A DNA stretch of 64,000 bases from Phymorhynchus buccinoides (taxonomy: Eukaryota > Mollusca > Gastropoda > Neogastropoda > Raphitomidae): positions 21,465,110 to 21,529,109 of the forward strand of contig CM065699.1 of NCBI GenBank assembly GCA_017654935.2. The letters run 5' to 3'. The notes beneath the pieces were generated by a model that saw only the letters and a program-made list of their open reading frames with translations, ran no database searches and had not been told where the DNA came from. Positions 1 through 10,450 of the stretch are shown here, in pieces (position 1 is the first letter of the stretch; each line of letters begins with the position of its first letter). Made by a program: the position numbers and the translations under genes.

Positions 1-84
1 AGAGACCCTCTAAAAAATCTAGAGGAAAATTTCATGCACTGATTCTGACCCCTGGTTTTGAAGACAGAATATTAACACTGCATT

Positions 85-478
85 ACATGGGAGAAAGGTG
101 GCAGAGTGGTTAAGACGTTCACCTGCCAAATGTAGTGCATGACTGCAGCGTGGGTTCAAGTCCCGGCCTTTCCCTTTCTTTCTAGGAAAATTGAACTGAA
201 CGTCGAGTCCTTCGGATGGGGACTTAAAGCTAGTCTGACCCGCCGTTTTACGCTCGTAAAAATCCCACGGCAGTTGAAAGTCGGTAAGAGCAGGGAGAAA
301 TCCCGCTGCCTGGTATGGCCAAATTGATAGCATGCCCACACCCCCTCATGTGCCGCCCCCCAAAAAAAAGTATTTTATTTTTTATATTGGGTAGGCGCTG
401 CACTTGCGGTGATGTTCTCTCCAAGGGAGAGCAGCCCAAATTTCACAGAGATAAGTCGTGACTAATATACCAAATGCC
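85..478 (+). mobile_element. tRNA-derived SINE, near full length (family A)
   Basis: The left end reads like a tRNA gene: a box A (TGGCAGAGTGG, about 99-109) and a box B (GGTTCAAGTCC, about 153-163), the internal RNA polymerase III promoter. It continues into a central block (GTCGAGTCCTTCGGATGG) and ends in a tail (CCAAATTTCACAGAGA) also found in the copies at 833-1045, 7016-7318, 18322-19005 and 51868-52255. The central block resembles the deeply conserved metazoan SINE domains (Nin-DC type, from memory, not checked). It ends about 45 bases before the first USB1 exon of the window. The cloverleaf is degenerate, so this is not a tRNA gene. Confidence 0.8.
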
Positions 479-523
479 AAAAAAAAAAGAGTTTTACTGT
501 CAATGGGGGAATTTATTTCGCAG

Positions 524-3500
524 GACATTTGTGAGTGTGGAGATCAAAGCGGAAGACACCAATTTGATGGAGTATGTGTCAGCAGTGGATGCTTGCTTCA
601 CGGAATTCAACTTACCAAGCTTCTATGAGGTAACTGTATACAGAAAACATATTTACTTTGGGTTTCTAATAGTAGAACACTGGATTCATAGAATTAAATT
701 TCTCATGGGTTATTCTATACCGTCTACGTTTGTTTTTCTCTTAAAGTTAACAATGACTGTGGTTTGTTTCTTAAGCTTCGGGTGAGATTATAAACACTGG
801 CTTGGAATGTGAATGTATTCTTGCAAACATATTTAGTATTTGGTACTTTATAGTCACAGAGGCGTCTCTGTGAAATTCGGGTTGCTCCCACCTGGAGAGC
901 GCGTCGCAGCCAGAGGTGCACCACCCTTTTTTTTTAATTCGCCTGCGATTTTTGTGTGACTGATGAGGAAGGAAATGTGTGTGTGTGTGTGTATAAATTT
1001 TGACCAAATAACAACTTATTCGTTGCCACTGGGTTTAATGTCACATGTACATTTTATCATTTGGAACAACAAACCATTGAACTCTTTTGATAAAAATATT
1101 ATCTCCTTGAAAATGCTTCACTTTAGCAAACTAACTTTACCACAAACTTTTAGGCTTCAAAATTTAGATATATTTCTTTCATGTGTTGCTTCATTCTAAT
1201 ACTCAAATAATAATGTACTGGGCTTTCTATTCCCTTTTTTCATGCTCTTTCCAAGTTTCTGTTATTAACCCATATGTCTTGGTCAATGAATCACCAAACA
1301 CCCCCTTTGAGAGCACAAATTTTCGATTTTAATTTCTTTTTCAACAACATCTGATATATAACCCATATGTCATTACAGATGCGTCTTATGATGTCTTTTT
1401 GTGCCCAAACAGATTTTGCCCAGGCTTTTAATCATTTCGAATGATCTATATTTACATTTCAATAAATCAAGGATTACCTGGCAGGGAATTTCTTCTTCCT
1501 CAATCCGTTTCAGTGCAATAAAAAGTCCATTATGATTTAAATGACAAAATTGATCATTCAGGTGTGTTAAACTTACGAAAACAACATTGCAAGTATTTGT
1601 GATTGATTTGTAGGTGAAGATCTAATGCTTAAGATTGTACTCTGCACACATACTATAATCTGCTCTTTAGTCTCCTTACATAAATGTACCCGGTTATATC
1701 CAGTCAAACATGGTTTAAGTCGAAATTTCATTCTTAGATTTGCATTTACTAATGGGATCTATAGGTATAGTTAATTATTTTTTTTTTTTCTGTTTCAGAA
1801 TCCTTCCCTTCACTTTAGCTTGTTATGGTGTGTGGGTGACGTCATTTCCAAGATTTCCGAGAAAACAAGAGAAGAGATACAGGTACTGTAGTTGTATACA
1901 TTCACAGTTATTCTGCATGTTTTTTTTCTTACTTGGCCTAACTATTTCTTTGTTTGGCGTATAATGGCAACATGACACATCTACGCTCATATGACAGGAA
2001 ACTGTCTGAGCTATCGTAGAAGAAGAAGTATTGTGAACAGTTCCTATGTGCTATGACAGATGTTTATATTATACACAGTTTAGCCCTACCACGGAACATT
2101 AGGCAAGGCTTTTGCTGAAGTGCAAGAGCTAGTCGTCGCTCTGCTGTTCTTATGATTTTTTTTATCCACTTCATAAAGTTGCTGTTACATTATTAAGATT
2201 GTGTACCACTGTGTTTTAAAGGCTGTCTTAGTTGCCCTGTGTCATTGCCAGTCGAAAGATTCGTGAAATAAATCCGAAATATTGCATTTTAAAAGTGTTT
2301 GTTGTTTTTATATGCTGACATTATTAAGTAACTGGAAAATCAATCAATTTATCTAATATAACCTGAGCTTCAGCAAAGCGGGAAACTATTAATTTCGTTT
2401 TGTCCGTGCATGTGTGCGGAGTCCATACGGTGCATCCATCCATGCTGCCACCCCTATAAACAGCGGAGAAGATGGAATGGTATCACCCAAGGACTAGTGT
2501 TACCCAGGAACTATAAGTAGATCAAACCGGTTAACGTAGATCGTGTGGCATGCACACAGTGAAGAGACTGTGAAGCTGCTAGGATCCTTGTTATTATCAT
2601 TATGCAAATATTCAGCAGCTTGTTGTTCTTGCAGTGAAGGGACTGTGACGCCACTAGAATCCTTTTTATTATCATTATGCAAATATTCAGCAGCTTGTTC
2701 TCGCAGTGAAGGGACTTTGAAGCCACTAGGATCCTTGTTATTATCATTACTAGCAATCGCCCCGTGGCAGTTAACCCCGTGGCAGTTTTAACCCCGTGGC
2801 AGCTATCTCCTCCCTACACCTACCCCCTCCCCACATTTACTTGCTCGGGGACTTATCTGCCACTCGGCGACACACTTGTTTGCTATTGTGGCTTTCAACA
2901 GACAGCCAGTCTCAAACACACGAAAGTAAAACTTTCGGTTTTACATTTCCAAGAAGAAGGCGAACGGATGGTGTTGAAAGTTTGCACGACGATAGTCACT
3001 ATCCCTGGTCACGCATGTTCCAAATCTCGAGTCAATGTCGGGTCTGGACTGTCGGCGCCCGTATCTCCGGCATTTCTGAATCGATTCGCTTCCGGTTTGG
3101 CACACGGATAGTCCCCGGCCCCGGTCATCTTCCTGCCAAATTCGAAGGCAATCGGTCCAGAAACGCCGGAGTTACGGGCGCCGAGAGGCCAGCGGATGCG
3201 CGTTTCGCGCATTTGCGAAACCGCGCAAATGATATGGCCGCCTCGGTTGCCGTTGCCATCGCCCCGTGAGGGCTCACAGCAAATTTGAAGCGATTCGGTC
3301 GAAAAACGGCGGAGTTATAAGGCCCGTTTCGTGTTTCAGACACACACACACAGACACACACACACACACGGACGGACACTTGGCTTTTTACTATATGATG
3401 CAAATATTCAGCAGCTTGTTCTCGCAGTGAAGGGACTTTGAAGCCACTAGGATCCTTGTTATTATCATTATGCAAATATTCAGCAGCTTGTTCTCGCAGT

Positions 3501-3711
3501 GAAGGGACTTTGAAGCCGCTAGGATCCTTGTTATTATCATTATTCAAATATTCAGCTGCTTGTTGTTCTCTTTCATTCTGTTATCTAACAGAGGCTGAGC
3601 AGCGAGTTCTTCAGCACTCACACAGAGCTGAGTGTTGTTCCCGTCCACCAAGTGCGACTGAAAACTGGCAACAAGACCTTCGCCTTTCATCTGCAGAATG
3701 CCCATGGCTGA
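524..3711 (+). CDS. USB1: U6 snRNA phosphodiesterase USB1, C-terminal three exons (5' end outside window)
   Basis: USB1 trims the 3' end of U6 (and U6atac) snRNA in the nucleus, leaving a 2',3'-cyclic phosphate; it is a 2H phosphoesterase with two HxS motifs. Exons seen: 524-629 (enters with two bases carried over, begins TFVSVEIKAED, ends NLPSFYE), 1799-1882 (NPSLHFSLLWCVGD, carrying the second HxS as H-F-S) and 3592-3711 (ends VRLKTGNKTFAFHLQNAHG, stop TGA). Borders are CAG|G, GAG|GTAACT, TTTCAG|AAT, CAG|GTACTG and AACAG|AGG. The order EFNL-FY, HxS, WCVGD, VR-K-GNK and the spacing of about 36 residues from CVGD to VR match human USB1. About 103 C-terminal residues are present; the N-terminal half and first HxS lie left of the window. 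Introns hold SINEs, a minisatellite and a Helitron-like insertion. Confidence 0.9.
833..1045 (-). mobile_element. tRNA-derived SINE family A, 5'-truncated
   Basis: Minus-strand copy of the family at 85-478, lacking the tRNA head. The tail (reverse of TTTGGTACTTTATAGTCACA) and the block ending GCCACTGGGTTTAA are shared with the copies at 7016, 18322 and 51868. An internal GT run sits at 976-992. It lies in a USB1 intron. Confidence 0.75.
1046..1798. other. USB1 intron, no recognised element
   Basis: AT-rich intronic sequence. I see no coding exon or recognisable repeat. The last 25 bases are a T-rich tract (about 1775-1796) serving the acceptor at 1797-1798. Confidence 0.6.
1930..2035 (+). 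mobile_element. SINE-like repeat family B, 3' fragment
   Basis: The stretch from GGCCTAACTATTTCTT to GACAGGAAACTGTCTGAGC, followed by GAAGAAGAAG, matches the 3' parts of longer copies at 11027-11305 (+) and, reversed, at 4680-5018 and 32040-32385. The AAG-rich end is the tail. It is truncated at its 5' side. Confidence 0.65.
2036..2542. other. USB1 intron, nothing recognised
   Basis: AT-rich sequence with no credible exon or repeat seen between the SINE-like fragment and the 72-bp tandem array. Confidence 0.5.
2543..2749. repeat. Tandem repeat, about 72-bp unit (left part)
   Basis: About three units of a repeat whose core reads GTGAAGGGACT, then AGGATCCTTG, TTATTATCATTATGC and AAATATTCAGCAGCTTG. 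The array resumes at 3399 after a 649-bp insertion that splits one unit. Each unit ends in a T-rich stretch plus GCAG, so it resembles a 3' splice site. Confidence 0.85.
2750..3398 (-). mobile_element. Non-autonomous Helitron-like element
   Basis: On the minus strand the element starts TCATATAGTAAAAAGCC and ends GGCGATTGCTAG, and it sits between A and T. These are the hallmarks of Helitrons (5' TC, 3' CTRR, insertion at AT, no target duplication). The host tandem repeat supplies the empty site: neighbouring units read ATCATTATGCAAAT without interruption. Only a weak short stem (GCC/GGC) precedes CTAG. Inside are three copies of CCCCGTGGCAG (2761-2812), CpG-rich sequence and a CA run (3341-3370). 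I see no Rep/helicase coding, so it would be non-autonomous. Confidence 0.65.
3399..3560. repeat. Tandem repeat, about 72-bp unit (right part)
   Basis: Continuation of the array at 2543-2749, with two full units and a partial one. The last partial unit (TTCAAATATTCAGCTGCTTGTTGTTC) leads directly into the pyrimidine tract and acceptor of the last USB1 exon at 3592. Confidence 0.85.
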
Positions 3712-3990
3712 ACTGTTGTGTGAAATAGGGCCAAAGAAAGAAACTATGTGAGAGTCTGACTATGTGGTGCATGATGTTGACTGATGGTGTGGTAAGCAAT
3801 GGGTGAGTGAGAATTCGTGTAAGAATAAAAACGAATGTTAAATTTGTTATAAATAAAGCAAAATTGTGTGTGTGTGTGGTGGTGTTTTTTTGTTTTTGTT
3901 TTTAAAGACTGATGGTGTGGTAAGAAATGTGAGTGAGAATTTGTGTACGGATAAAAACGAATGTTGAATTTGTTATAAATAAAGCATGAT
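3712..3990 (+). terminator. USB1 3' UTR with two duplicated poly(A) signals
   Basis: After the stop, two near-identical segments (about 3778-3860 and 3907-3985, starting ACTGATGGTGTGGTAAG) each end in TTGTTATAAATAAAG. The AATAAA hexamers are at 3852-3857 and 3978-3983. Either could set the mRNA end. The duplication is seen directly; its use is inferred. Confidence 0.6.
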
Positions 3991-4109
3991 CTTTTCTTGT
4001 GTAAATGTTGTTGTTTTTTAGATGTACATTTTGATGTAGGGGTATGCGTAAAACAAACCTTATGCAGTATGACATGATGATAGCTTACATATGCATGTTT
4101 GTATGTGAG

Positions 4110-4229
4110 AAACGTCTGCGCGTGTGTTTGTGTGCAGTGTGTGGTTTGTGCGGGCGTGTGTTGTGTTGTGGTGTGTCGTGTGGTGTGGTGTGGTGTGGTG
4201 TGTTGTGTTGTGGTGTGTCGTGTGTGTGT

Positions 4230-4273
<44 letters not shown>

Positions 4274-4275
4274 GT
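4110..4275. repeat. GT-rich simple repeat
   Basis: A long GT/TGTGG-rich tract. Open frames on both strands here (VCVCVC, THTHTH) are composition artefacts. Confidence 0.9.
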
Positions 4276-4404
4276 TTGTGTGTGCGCGTGCATGTGTTGT
4301 GTATGCGAGGAAATGTTTGACATTCTCATATTTTCTACTGCTGTTGTTGTTGTTGTTGTTGTTTTGTCTTTGTTTTGGGGGGGGGGGGGTATTCATTTAT
4401 TTGT

Positions 4405-4487
4405 TTATTATTGTAAGCGCTTAGGGCTTGTTTAAGATTAAGCGCATATAAATGCTCATTATTATTATTATTATTATTATTATAAAT
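4405..4487 (+). mobile_element. LINE 3' tail with (ATT)n
   Basis: TGTAAGCGCTTAGGGCTTG leads into AAGCGCATATAAATGCTCATT and an ATT microsatellite (4458-4482). The same kind of end (GCGC, TATATAAATA, ATT repeats) follows the LINE coding relic at 15340-15757, which supports a LINE 3' terminus. No coding part is left here. Confidence 0.55.
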
Positions 4488-4679
4488 CATTGTAAATTAT
4501 GAAATGTTTTAACAATGAATAAAAGTGACCTGTATTGCAAAAATACATGCAAAGTTTTCATCAAATTCACCTATGTGCACATATTTTTCTTTTCTGCTTG
4601 TGCTGTTTGTTCCTCATGTCTTTATGATGTCCTCTTCGTCTTTCTTATGTTCTGTATGTACTTCTAATACCAATGCACT

Positions 4680-5018
4680 TTTATTTTCTTCTTCTTCTTC
4701 GATCGCTGAGACAGTTTCCTGTCATATGAATGCAGATGCGTCATGCTGCCGTTATGCGCCTAACTAAGAAATAGTTAGGTAGGCCCAGCAGGTCCATCTT
4801 CGGCTGGAGAAAATCTTTGTAAGGTGTTTCTTGAAAAAAGGCAGGAGAATGGACCAATAAGGCTAAAAGATAGTAGATGACAATAAGCAAAGGGAAAAGG
4901 CAGAGTCAAAGAGAGTGACAGATTAGAGGAAGTTACAAGCACATAACTTCCAGAAGGTGGGGGAACTATTTGTACAAAAGACCCCCCCCCCGGTATTCCC
5001 ACGGGGGGCACTTCTATC
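4680..5018 (-). mobile_element. SINE-like repeat family B, full-length-like copy
   Basis: About 340 bp, closely similar to 32040-32385 (-) and to 11027-11305 (+). Shared landmarks are TTCTTCTTCTTCGATCGCTG, CAGTTTCCTGTCA, ATGCGCCTAACTAA, TTCGGCTGGA and ACTTCCAGAAGGTG. The AAG tail is at the left, so the element runs on minus. A C-tract precedes GGTATTCCCACGGGG at the right end. No tRNA boxes were recognised. Confidence 0.7.
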
Positions 5019-5870
5019 TATCCTAAGAGCTTTTTTTTTCATGACTATGTTTATTAGTTATTTACAGATCTATTTTATTTTGGAACAAAATGTTTTGACT
5101 TTGAAGGGTATTATTGATTACACAGGCTTTTAGCACTTTCTTACAAATCAAGCATTTTTTTAATACTGTATATGAACTGTAGGAACTCTATAGCATCATC
5201 ATAATCATCCGCCTCATCTCCATCAATCATCAAAAAAGAAAAAGAAATGGTCTGAGATTCTGTGACATGCCCTGCTCTCTCAGTTTCAATTTCCTATCCA
5301 GTCTATGCCCTTAGTGCATTTGGGTCATGGTCATGGGGATCAGTATGTTCTATATGTTCTAGGGAGCTGTCAAACATTATTGTCATGGGGGGTGGGGTGG
5401 AGTGGGGGGGCTTAGTAGGTGGTGTTCTGCACATATTAACTCAGAACCGGCTCCACTAAACTCCACCGAAGTGACCCAGCAGCAGTGCAGTTGTCTCCTC
5501 TGGTGGTTGGCTCTTGACGTCCTAACATAGATTTGCTCCCCTTGGACTGCTGGTTTCGAATTATGTAACCTAACAAACCAGGGTGTGGCTGCTGGTTGGG
5601 ACTCGGAATGAGCTGTGTGGGAGCAACGTCACTGTACGGCCCAGAAAATAGGACAGCAAGAAACAAAAACACACACCTAAGAACAAAGAAAATAAAAAAA
5701 CTAAATTCTGTACCTGATTTATCTATGTCATTTTATTTCTTAAAAAACAACAACAAAAAACCTCACCATCGATGGTAGATGAAAAATGAGTCCTGACCAA
5801 GGGTACAAAAGGCACAAGCAGTACTGTTTTTCTTTTGATGGTTATTGTCTGGCCCACTGTGCATAGAACT
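5019..5870. other. Intergenic, nothing recognised
   Basis: No credible exon, RNA gene or repeat identified. A G-rich patch lies at 5387-5410. Short open frames here have no recognisable protein character. Confidence 0.5.
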
Positions 5871-6022
5871 TACCGTATTTTACGGATCATAAGGTGATAC
5901 TTTTTTCCTAGACTGAGACCCCTGCGCCTTATAATGTGACAGATAGTAAGAAATTATAATAACAAAATCTGAATTTTGTGTAAAATTTGGAGGGTGCGCC
6001 TTGTAGTCCGTAGAATTTGGTA
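5871..6022. mobile_element. MITE, TACCGTATTTT-ended family
   Basis: Begins TACCGTATTTTACGGA and shares GACTGAGACCCCTGCGCCTTATAATGTGAC (in two parts) with the better copy at 23306-23472; ends CGCCTTGTAGTCCGTAGAATTTGGTA. The inverted ends and TA border suggest a Tc1/mariner-type non-autonomous element. Right end decayed. Confidence 0.65.
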
Positions 6023-7015
6023 ACTGTTAGTATAGCTGTTAATATCTGCTAGTACAAAGAGGGTTTCATTCGTGGACTAAAAAGCACTGAAACGGCGCAA
6101 AACTTTTCAAACAGTGTTTGCATTTAAATCGGAACAAAGCTCTCTTAAAAAAGTGTGGGATCACAAACAAAGAAGAAATGTCTGTATCCGACTTATCATC
6201 TTGTTCAAATACAAAGACAATATTTTCTTGCATTTTCTTGTTTTCAAAATTTTATTAAAATCCATTATTGATTTTTTCTAATATTAAATAATGAACTACA
6301 ACAATAAAAAGATAAACAAGAATAACTGGAAAATTCCTGGACCTGAACTACAATCCAGAAAGTTTGAAATTCATTCCAATGTTCATTAGGCAATTTTCTA
6401 TCTTCAAAATGTGATTAGAATTCCTTTTCAATTTGTATAAATATACATAGTGATTTGCTTACAGGCAAGCAAACACAGGCAGTTTGAACCAGAAACAAAA
6501 CAACAAACTTGGCAACGGTTCTCAAACAAAGATTAAACTGAGAGAACGAGCATTATCACATGGACTCTTAAGCTTCATGCAGTGCAGTTTACGCCTGGTT
6601 TTGTAATACAATGATATATATGAAATGCCTTGCCCAGAGTACATCCCCACTCAGCCAAAGGGATTTGAGGACAAATACAACTAGAAGGGTAATTATTTTT
6701 GATACATTAAGTAATTAGGGTGATTAAGTCAGACATTATCCTTCCTCCACGGTGGCCATGTGGGTGGGTCATACAGGGTTTCTGAAAAGGTACAGATTGT
6801 GCGTATTTATGCATTAGAGCTCTCAAATCACACCCTAATCTCAAACCATGCATGAGATTTACCCTTTAAAATCTCAAGTAGAGGCTGAGATGACGCATTA
6901 AAATAATGATTTATATGTGAACACAGTCGTTAAGCTAATGATGTTGCTTGTAGTTTAAATTGCCTACATTGTTAAAATCTTGTTGCTCATTGGCAAACCA
7001 TTTTCTTCTCACTTT
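6023..7015. other. Intergenic, nothing recognised
   Basis: AT-rich sequence without a supported exon or repeat. Confidence 0.5.
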
Positions 7016-7043
7016 GCACTAGGCCTTATGGTCTGAACGTGGA

Positions 7044-7077
<34 letters not shown>

Positions 7078-7318
7078 GTGCCCATGCACTTAGCACACAT
7101 TAATCCCAGTGGCAACGAAAAAGTTGTCATTTGGTTCAAATTTAACCTCAACCGCCCCCCCCCCCCCCCACACCTCACACACACACACACACACTTTCCT
7201 TCCTCATCAGTCACACAAAAATCGCAAAAGCCTCTGGCTGCGACACTCTCTCCAGGTGGGGAGCAACCCAAATTTCACAAACGCTTCTGTGACTATAAAG
7301 TACCTAATGTTAATGCCT
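7016..7318 (+). mobile_element. SINE family A, 5'-truncated
   Basis: Plus-strand copy lacking the tRNA head. It has the central block (GGAGTCTTTCGGATGAGACG, then AACCGAGGTCC), the CCAGTGGCAACGAAAAAGT block, a C tract (7148-7161), a CA run and the tail GGAGCAACCCAAATTTCACA to ACTATAAAGTACC. Confidence 0.8.
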
Positions 7319-7460
7319 AATAGAAAAGGACATTATATAGATAGGTCACATAATCGACAGGGTCACATAGAAATGGGGACACAGTGATGGGTACACAACA
7401 CAGGGTCACATGGAGACAGGGTAACATACAGATGGGGGACACATATAGAGACAGGGACAC

Positions 7461-7608
7461 ATGGGCGGGTAAGAAGACATGAAATAAAGAAAATGACAGA
7501 CAAATTTGCCCATGAGACGAAATACATTAACGCTCGTCTCATGGGCAAAATAAGACTGAAATTTGCTTCATTTCATATAAAGCCCATGCGCTTTTTACCC
7601 CGTCTTCT
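7461..7608. mobile_element. Palindromic TA-type MITE, shortened copy
   Basis: A decayed member of the family at 8084, 36501, 58995 and 62839. It starts GGGCGGGTAAGAAG and ends GCGCTTTTTACCCCGTCTTC, with the centre TTTGCCCATGAGACG present in inverted form. Part of the left arm is lost. Confidence 0.7.
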
Positions 7609-8083
7609 AGAGACAGGGACACATGGTGACGGGGACAAATAGAGACAGGAATATAAAGAATCAACGACACATTGAGACGGGGACACAATAATGGGGACAC
7701 ATATAGAGAGGGGACATGTGGGGATGGGGATCACAGAGAAGGGCATATAGAGATGGGTCACATAGAGATGGGGACATATATGTAGTCAGGGACAAATAGA
7801 GATGTGCCACATAGAGACGTGGGACACACAGAGGTAGGGACTTTTCGGGACGGGGACACTACATCAAAGACACTGAATACATAGAGAAGAGCATAATACG
7901 TAGAGATGGGCCACATAGAGACGGGATCACATAGAGATGGTGACACACAGTGATGGTGTCCCCATTTCATATACAGATAGAGGCAGGGGCATAATGGTGA
8001 ATATCATGGGTACACATAGACACAGGAATATACAAACTCGGGGACACATTGAGATGGGGACACAATAATGGGACACATAGAGA

Positions 8084-8293
8084 AGAAGACGGGGTAAAAA
8101 GCGCATGGGCGGGTAAGAAGCCCACCCCAATTATCTCATGAAATGAAGCAAATTTCAGTCTCATTTTGCCCATGAGACGAGCGTTAATGTCTAGCATTCG
8201 TCTCATGGGCAAATTTGACTGAAATTTTCTTTATTTCATGAGGTAATTGGGGTGGGCTTCTTACCCGCCCATGCGCTTTTTACCCCGTCTTCC
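8084..8293. mobile_element. Palindromic TA-type MITE
   Basis: About 210 bp that is one long imperfect palindrome. The left arm reads GAAGACGGGGTAAAAAGCGC, the right arm is its complement, and the centre is GAGCGTTAATGTCTAGCATTCGTC. Nearly identical copies at 58995-59208 and 62839-63052 have TA at both borders, as expected for Tc1/mariner-type insertion. Confidence 0.85.
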
Positions 8294-8326
<33 letters not shown>

Positions 8327-8735
8327 CCCTATCGACATGTAGGGACGGGGACACATTGAGAAGAGCATATAATGGGCCACTGTGACATAGAGATGGAACA
8401 AAATAACGGCGACATAGAAATGGGGACCTAGAAAAGGGGGACACATAGTTGGAAACAAGTAGAGACAGACTGTGACACATAGAGAAGGGCTTATAGAGAT
8501 GGTTGACATAGAGATGGGACACTTAAAGACAGGGGCACATAGAGATAGGGACACATAGACAGTGATAGAGATGGGGACATGTTGGGACGGGGACACCTAG
8601 AAAAGGGCAAGGGTCACATAGAGATAGAGCCACATAGAGATGGGGACACATATAGAGACAAACCAGGACGGGGCAATAACGGGACGGGGCAACAACGAGA
8701 CGGGGCAATAACGGGACGGGGCAACAACGGGCTGA

Positions 8736-8987
8736 CCCGTTGATAACTATGAACTCTTCATGAGGCTAGTTGGTTTTCAAAAGTGGTAATTCTCAAATGG
8801 TGAAATGTTTTTATATTGTCCGCTTTAGATCGAGAGGTGTTGACTCCAGTAAGTTTTGCAGAAGACTTAGACTGTTCGGCCGGTGGATTTGTCTGAGGAC
8901 ATAATTATATAATACTAGTGCAAAGAAAGAGAGTCAGAAGTTGTAAGTAATCAAGAGCAGAAAGCTCTAGTGATACAGCTGAAGACT

Positions 8988-8991
<4 letters not shown>
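8736..8991. other. Intergenic, nothing recognised
   Basis: Short unique stretch between the minisatellite and the CT repeat; no feature supported. Confidence 0.4.
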
Positions 8992-9076
<85 letters not shown>

Positions 9077-9080
9077 CTCT
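8992..9080. repeat. (CT)n microsatellite
   Basis: About 40 uninterrupted CT units, followed by GTGTGTAAAAAAGCATG and CTCTATAAATAAAATTCAAT, which resembles the spacer between the CT tracts at 29366-29795. Confidence 0.95.
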
Positions 9081-9387
9081 CTGTGTGTGTGTAAAAAAGC
9101 ATGTTATTGCTCTCTCTCTACCCTCTATAAATAAAATTCAATCAATCTCTCAATCTCTCTCTCTAATCTCTCTCAGTCTCAGTCTCACAGTAGTTCTTCT
9201 TTCTATTTAAAGTATCCTCCTTCAACATTTTGAAGATTAACAGGGGGCTTCCGTAAATATATAATACAAATGAATAAGCCCAGATGGTCAGCCACAAGCG
9301 GACAAGGAAGGAAGGGGGGGGGGGGGGGGGGCAGGGAATGATGGGGTTGGGTTTGGGGACTGGGGGGGGGGGGAGGAGGAGGAGGAG

Positions 9388-10450
9388 GGGTTAGATCCGG
9401 GCTTTGAATTCCTCCACCGAGGCTGATGTTGTTGCCTCAGATGGAAGACAGTTCCATTCCGCCACAGCCCTCGGAAAGAATGAAAACTTCCGATAGTTCG
9501 TCTTGCATGATGGTAGTAGGTAGGCTGCAGCATGTGTTTGTCTTGATTGTCGGGTTGGTGGATGGGGGACTGGCCTATGAGGAGTGTTGATGGCCACCTC
9601 TCCCTGATGAAACTTGAAGAAGGTGGCCAGCCTTGCAGATCGCCGCCTGTCCTTGAGTGGGGACTACTGCAGCTGAGACATCATGTTGTCGATGCTGGAT
9701 GTCTGACGATGATGATTGACAACCCAGCATGCTGCGTGGCATTGGACCCTCTCAATTTTGCCGTTGTTCTTGGCCTTGTGTGGATCCCAGACAGGTGCGG
9801 CGTATTCCAGGGTAGGTCTTACAAGAGCCTTGTACTGTTGTAGGCTGTTTCCTTAACAGCTACAGAGCCTACTTTCATGTTTCTGCGGAGAAAGCTGATG
9901 GTTTTGTTGGCCTTGTTTGCTATGTTGGTGATGTGGGTGTCCCAGATAAGATCTTTTGATATTGTGACACCCAGGTATTATGTTTCCTGCACAGTTTGCA
10001 GCGTCTGGCCATGAAGATGATACTTGTCGGCTTGCACATTCTTTTTTCTTGCCACATGCATGTATTGGCATTTTTCTGGGTGTAAATTCATCCTCCATTT
10101 TCCCTCCCATTCTGCCATAATCATAATGTCGAGATCATGCTGAAGGATTGACTGGTCCTGGTTTGATTCCACTGTTTTGTGACAGAGGGTGTCTTCAGCG
10201 AACAGTCTGGAGGTTGAGGACAGGCGTTCTGGTAAGTCGTTGATGTAGAGCAGGAAGAGGGTCGGGGCCAACACTGATCCCTGGGGGACACCTGACTTTA
10301 CTGGCACTGTCTCCGATGAGGCGCCGTCCACAACCACCGCCTGTTTTCTGTCCGTGAGGAAGTCATGGATCCAGGAGTTGATCTGCCCCGACTCTCTCTC
10401 TATCTCACAGTGTAACACACACACAGAGGGAGAGAGGGAAACCAATACGC
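9388..10450 (-). pseudogene. LINE reverse transcriptase relic
   Basis: Read on minus, the block 10420-9978 encodes reverse transcriptase motifs: INSWIHDFLTDRKQAVVVDG, SGVPQGSVLAPTLFLLYIND and RLFAEDT, where the usual F/YADD is changed to FAED. Further frames down to about 9390 give RRNMK, PTLEYAAPVWDPH and finally FSFFPRAVAEWN, a typical LINE C-terminus. Frames are broken and the element is 5'-truncated. The 26163-27221 relic is of the same general type. G-rich tracts (9316-9385) follow the coding end. The clade (CR1/Jockey-like) is not certain. Confidence 0.75.

Larger units (their letters stand above)
7330..8735. repeat. Degenerate minisatellite built on GGGACACATAGAGATG
   Basis: About 1.4 kb of imperfect 15-17-bp units (GGGGACACATAGAGA, GGTCACATAGAGATGG and variants), grading at 8660-8735 into GGGACGGGGCAATAAC-type units of about 20 bp. 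Two palindromic MITEs sit inside (7461-7608 and 8084-8293). The minus-strand reading (SLCVPISM-like peptide repeats) is an artefact. Confidence 0.85.

Noticed and set aside
95..170. A tRNA gene (box A and box B present)
   Set aside because: The anticodon arm and pairing are degraded and the sequence continues into a shared SINE body and tail.
1740..1964. A 74-codon plus frame over the second USB1 exon
   Set aside because: It reads the exon in the wrong frame; the frame beginning NPSLHFS keeps the HxS motif and joins both neighbours in phase.
7078..7387. Plus frames with proline and TH-rich stretches
   Set aside because: They fall in the SINE body with its C tract and CA run.
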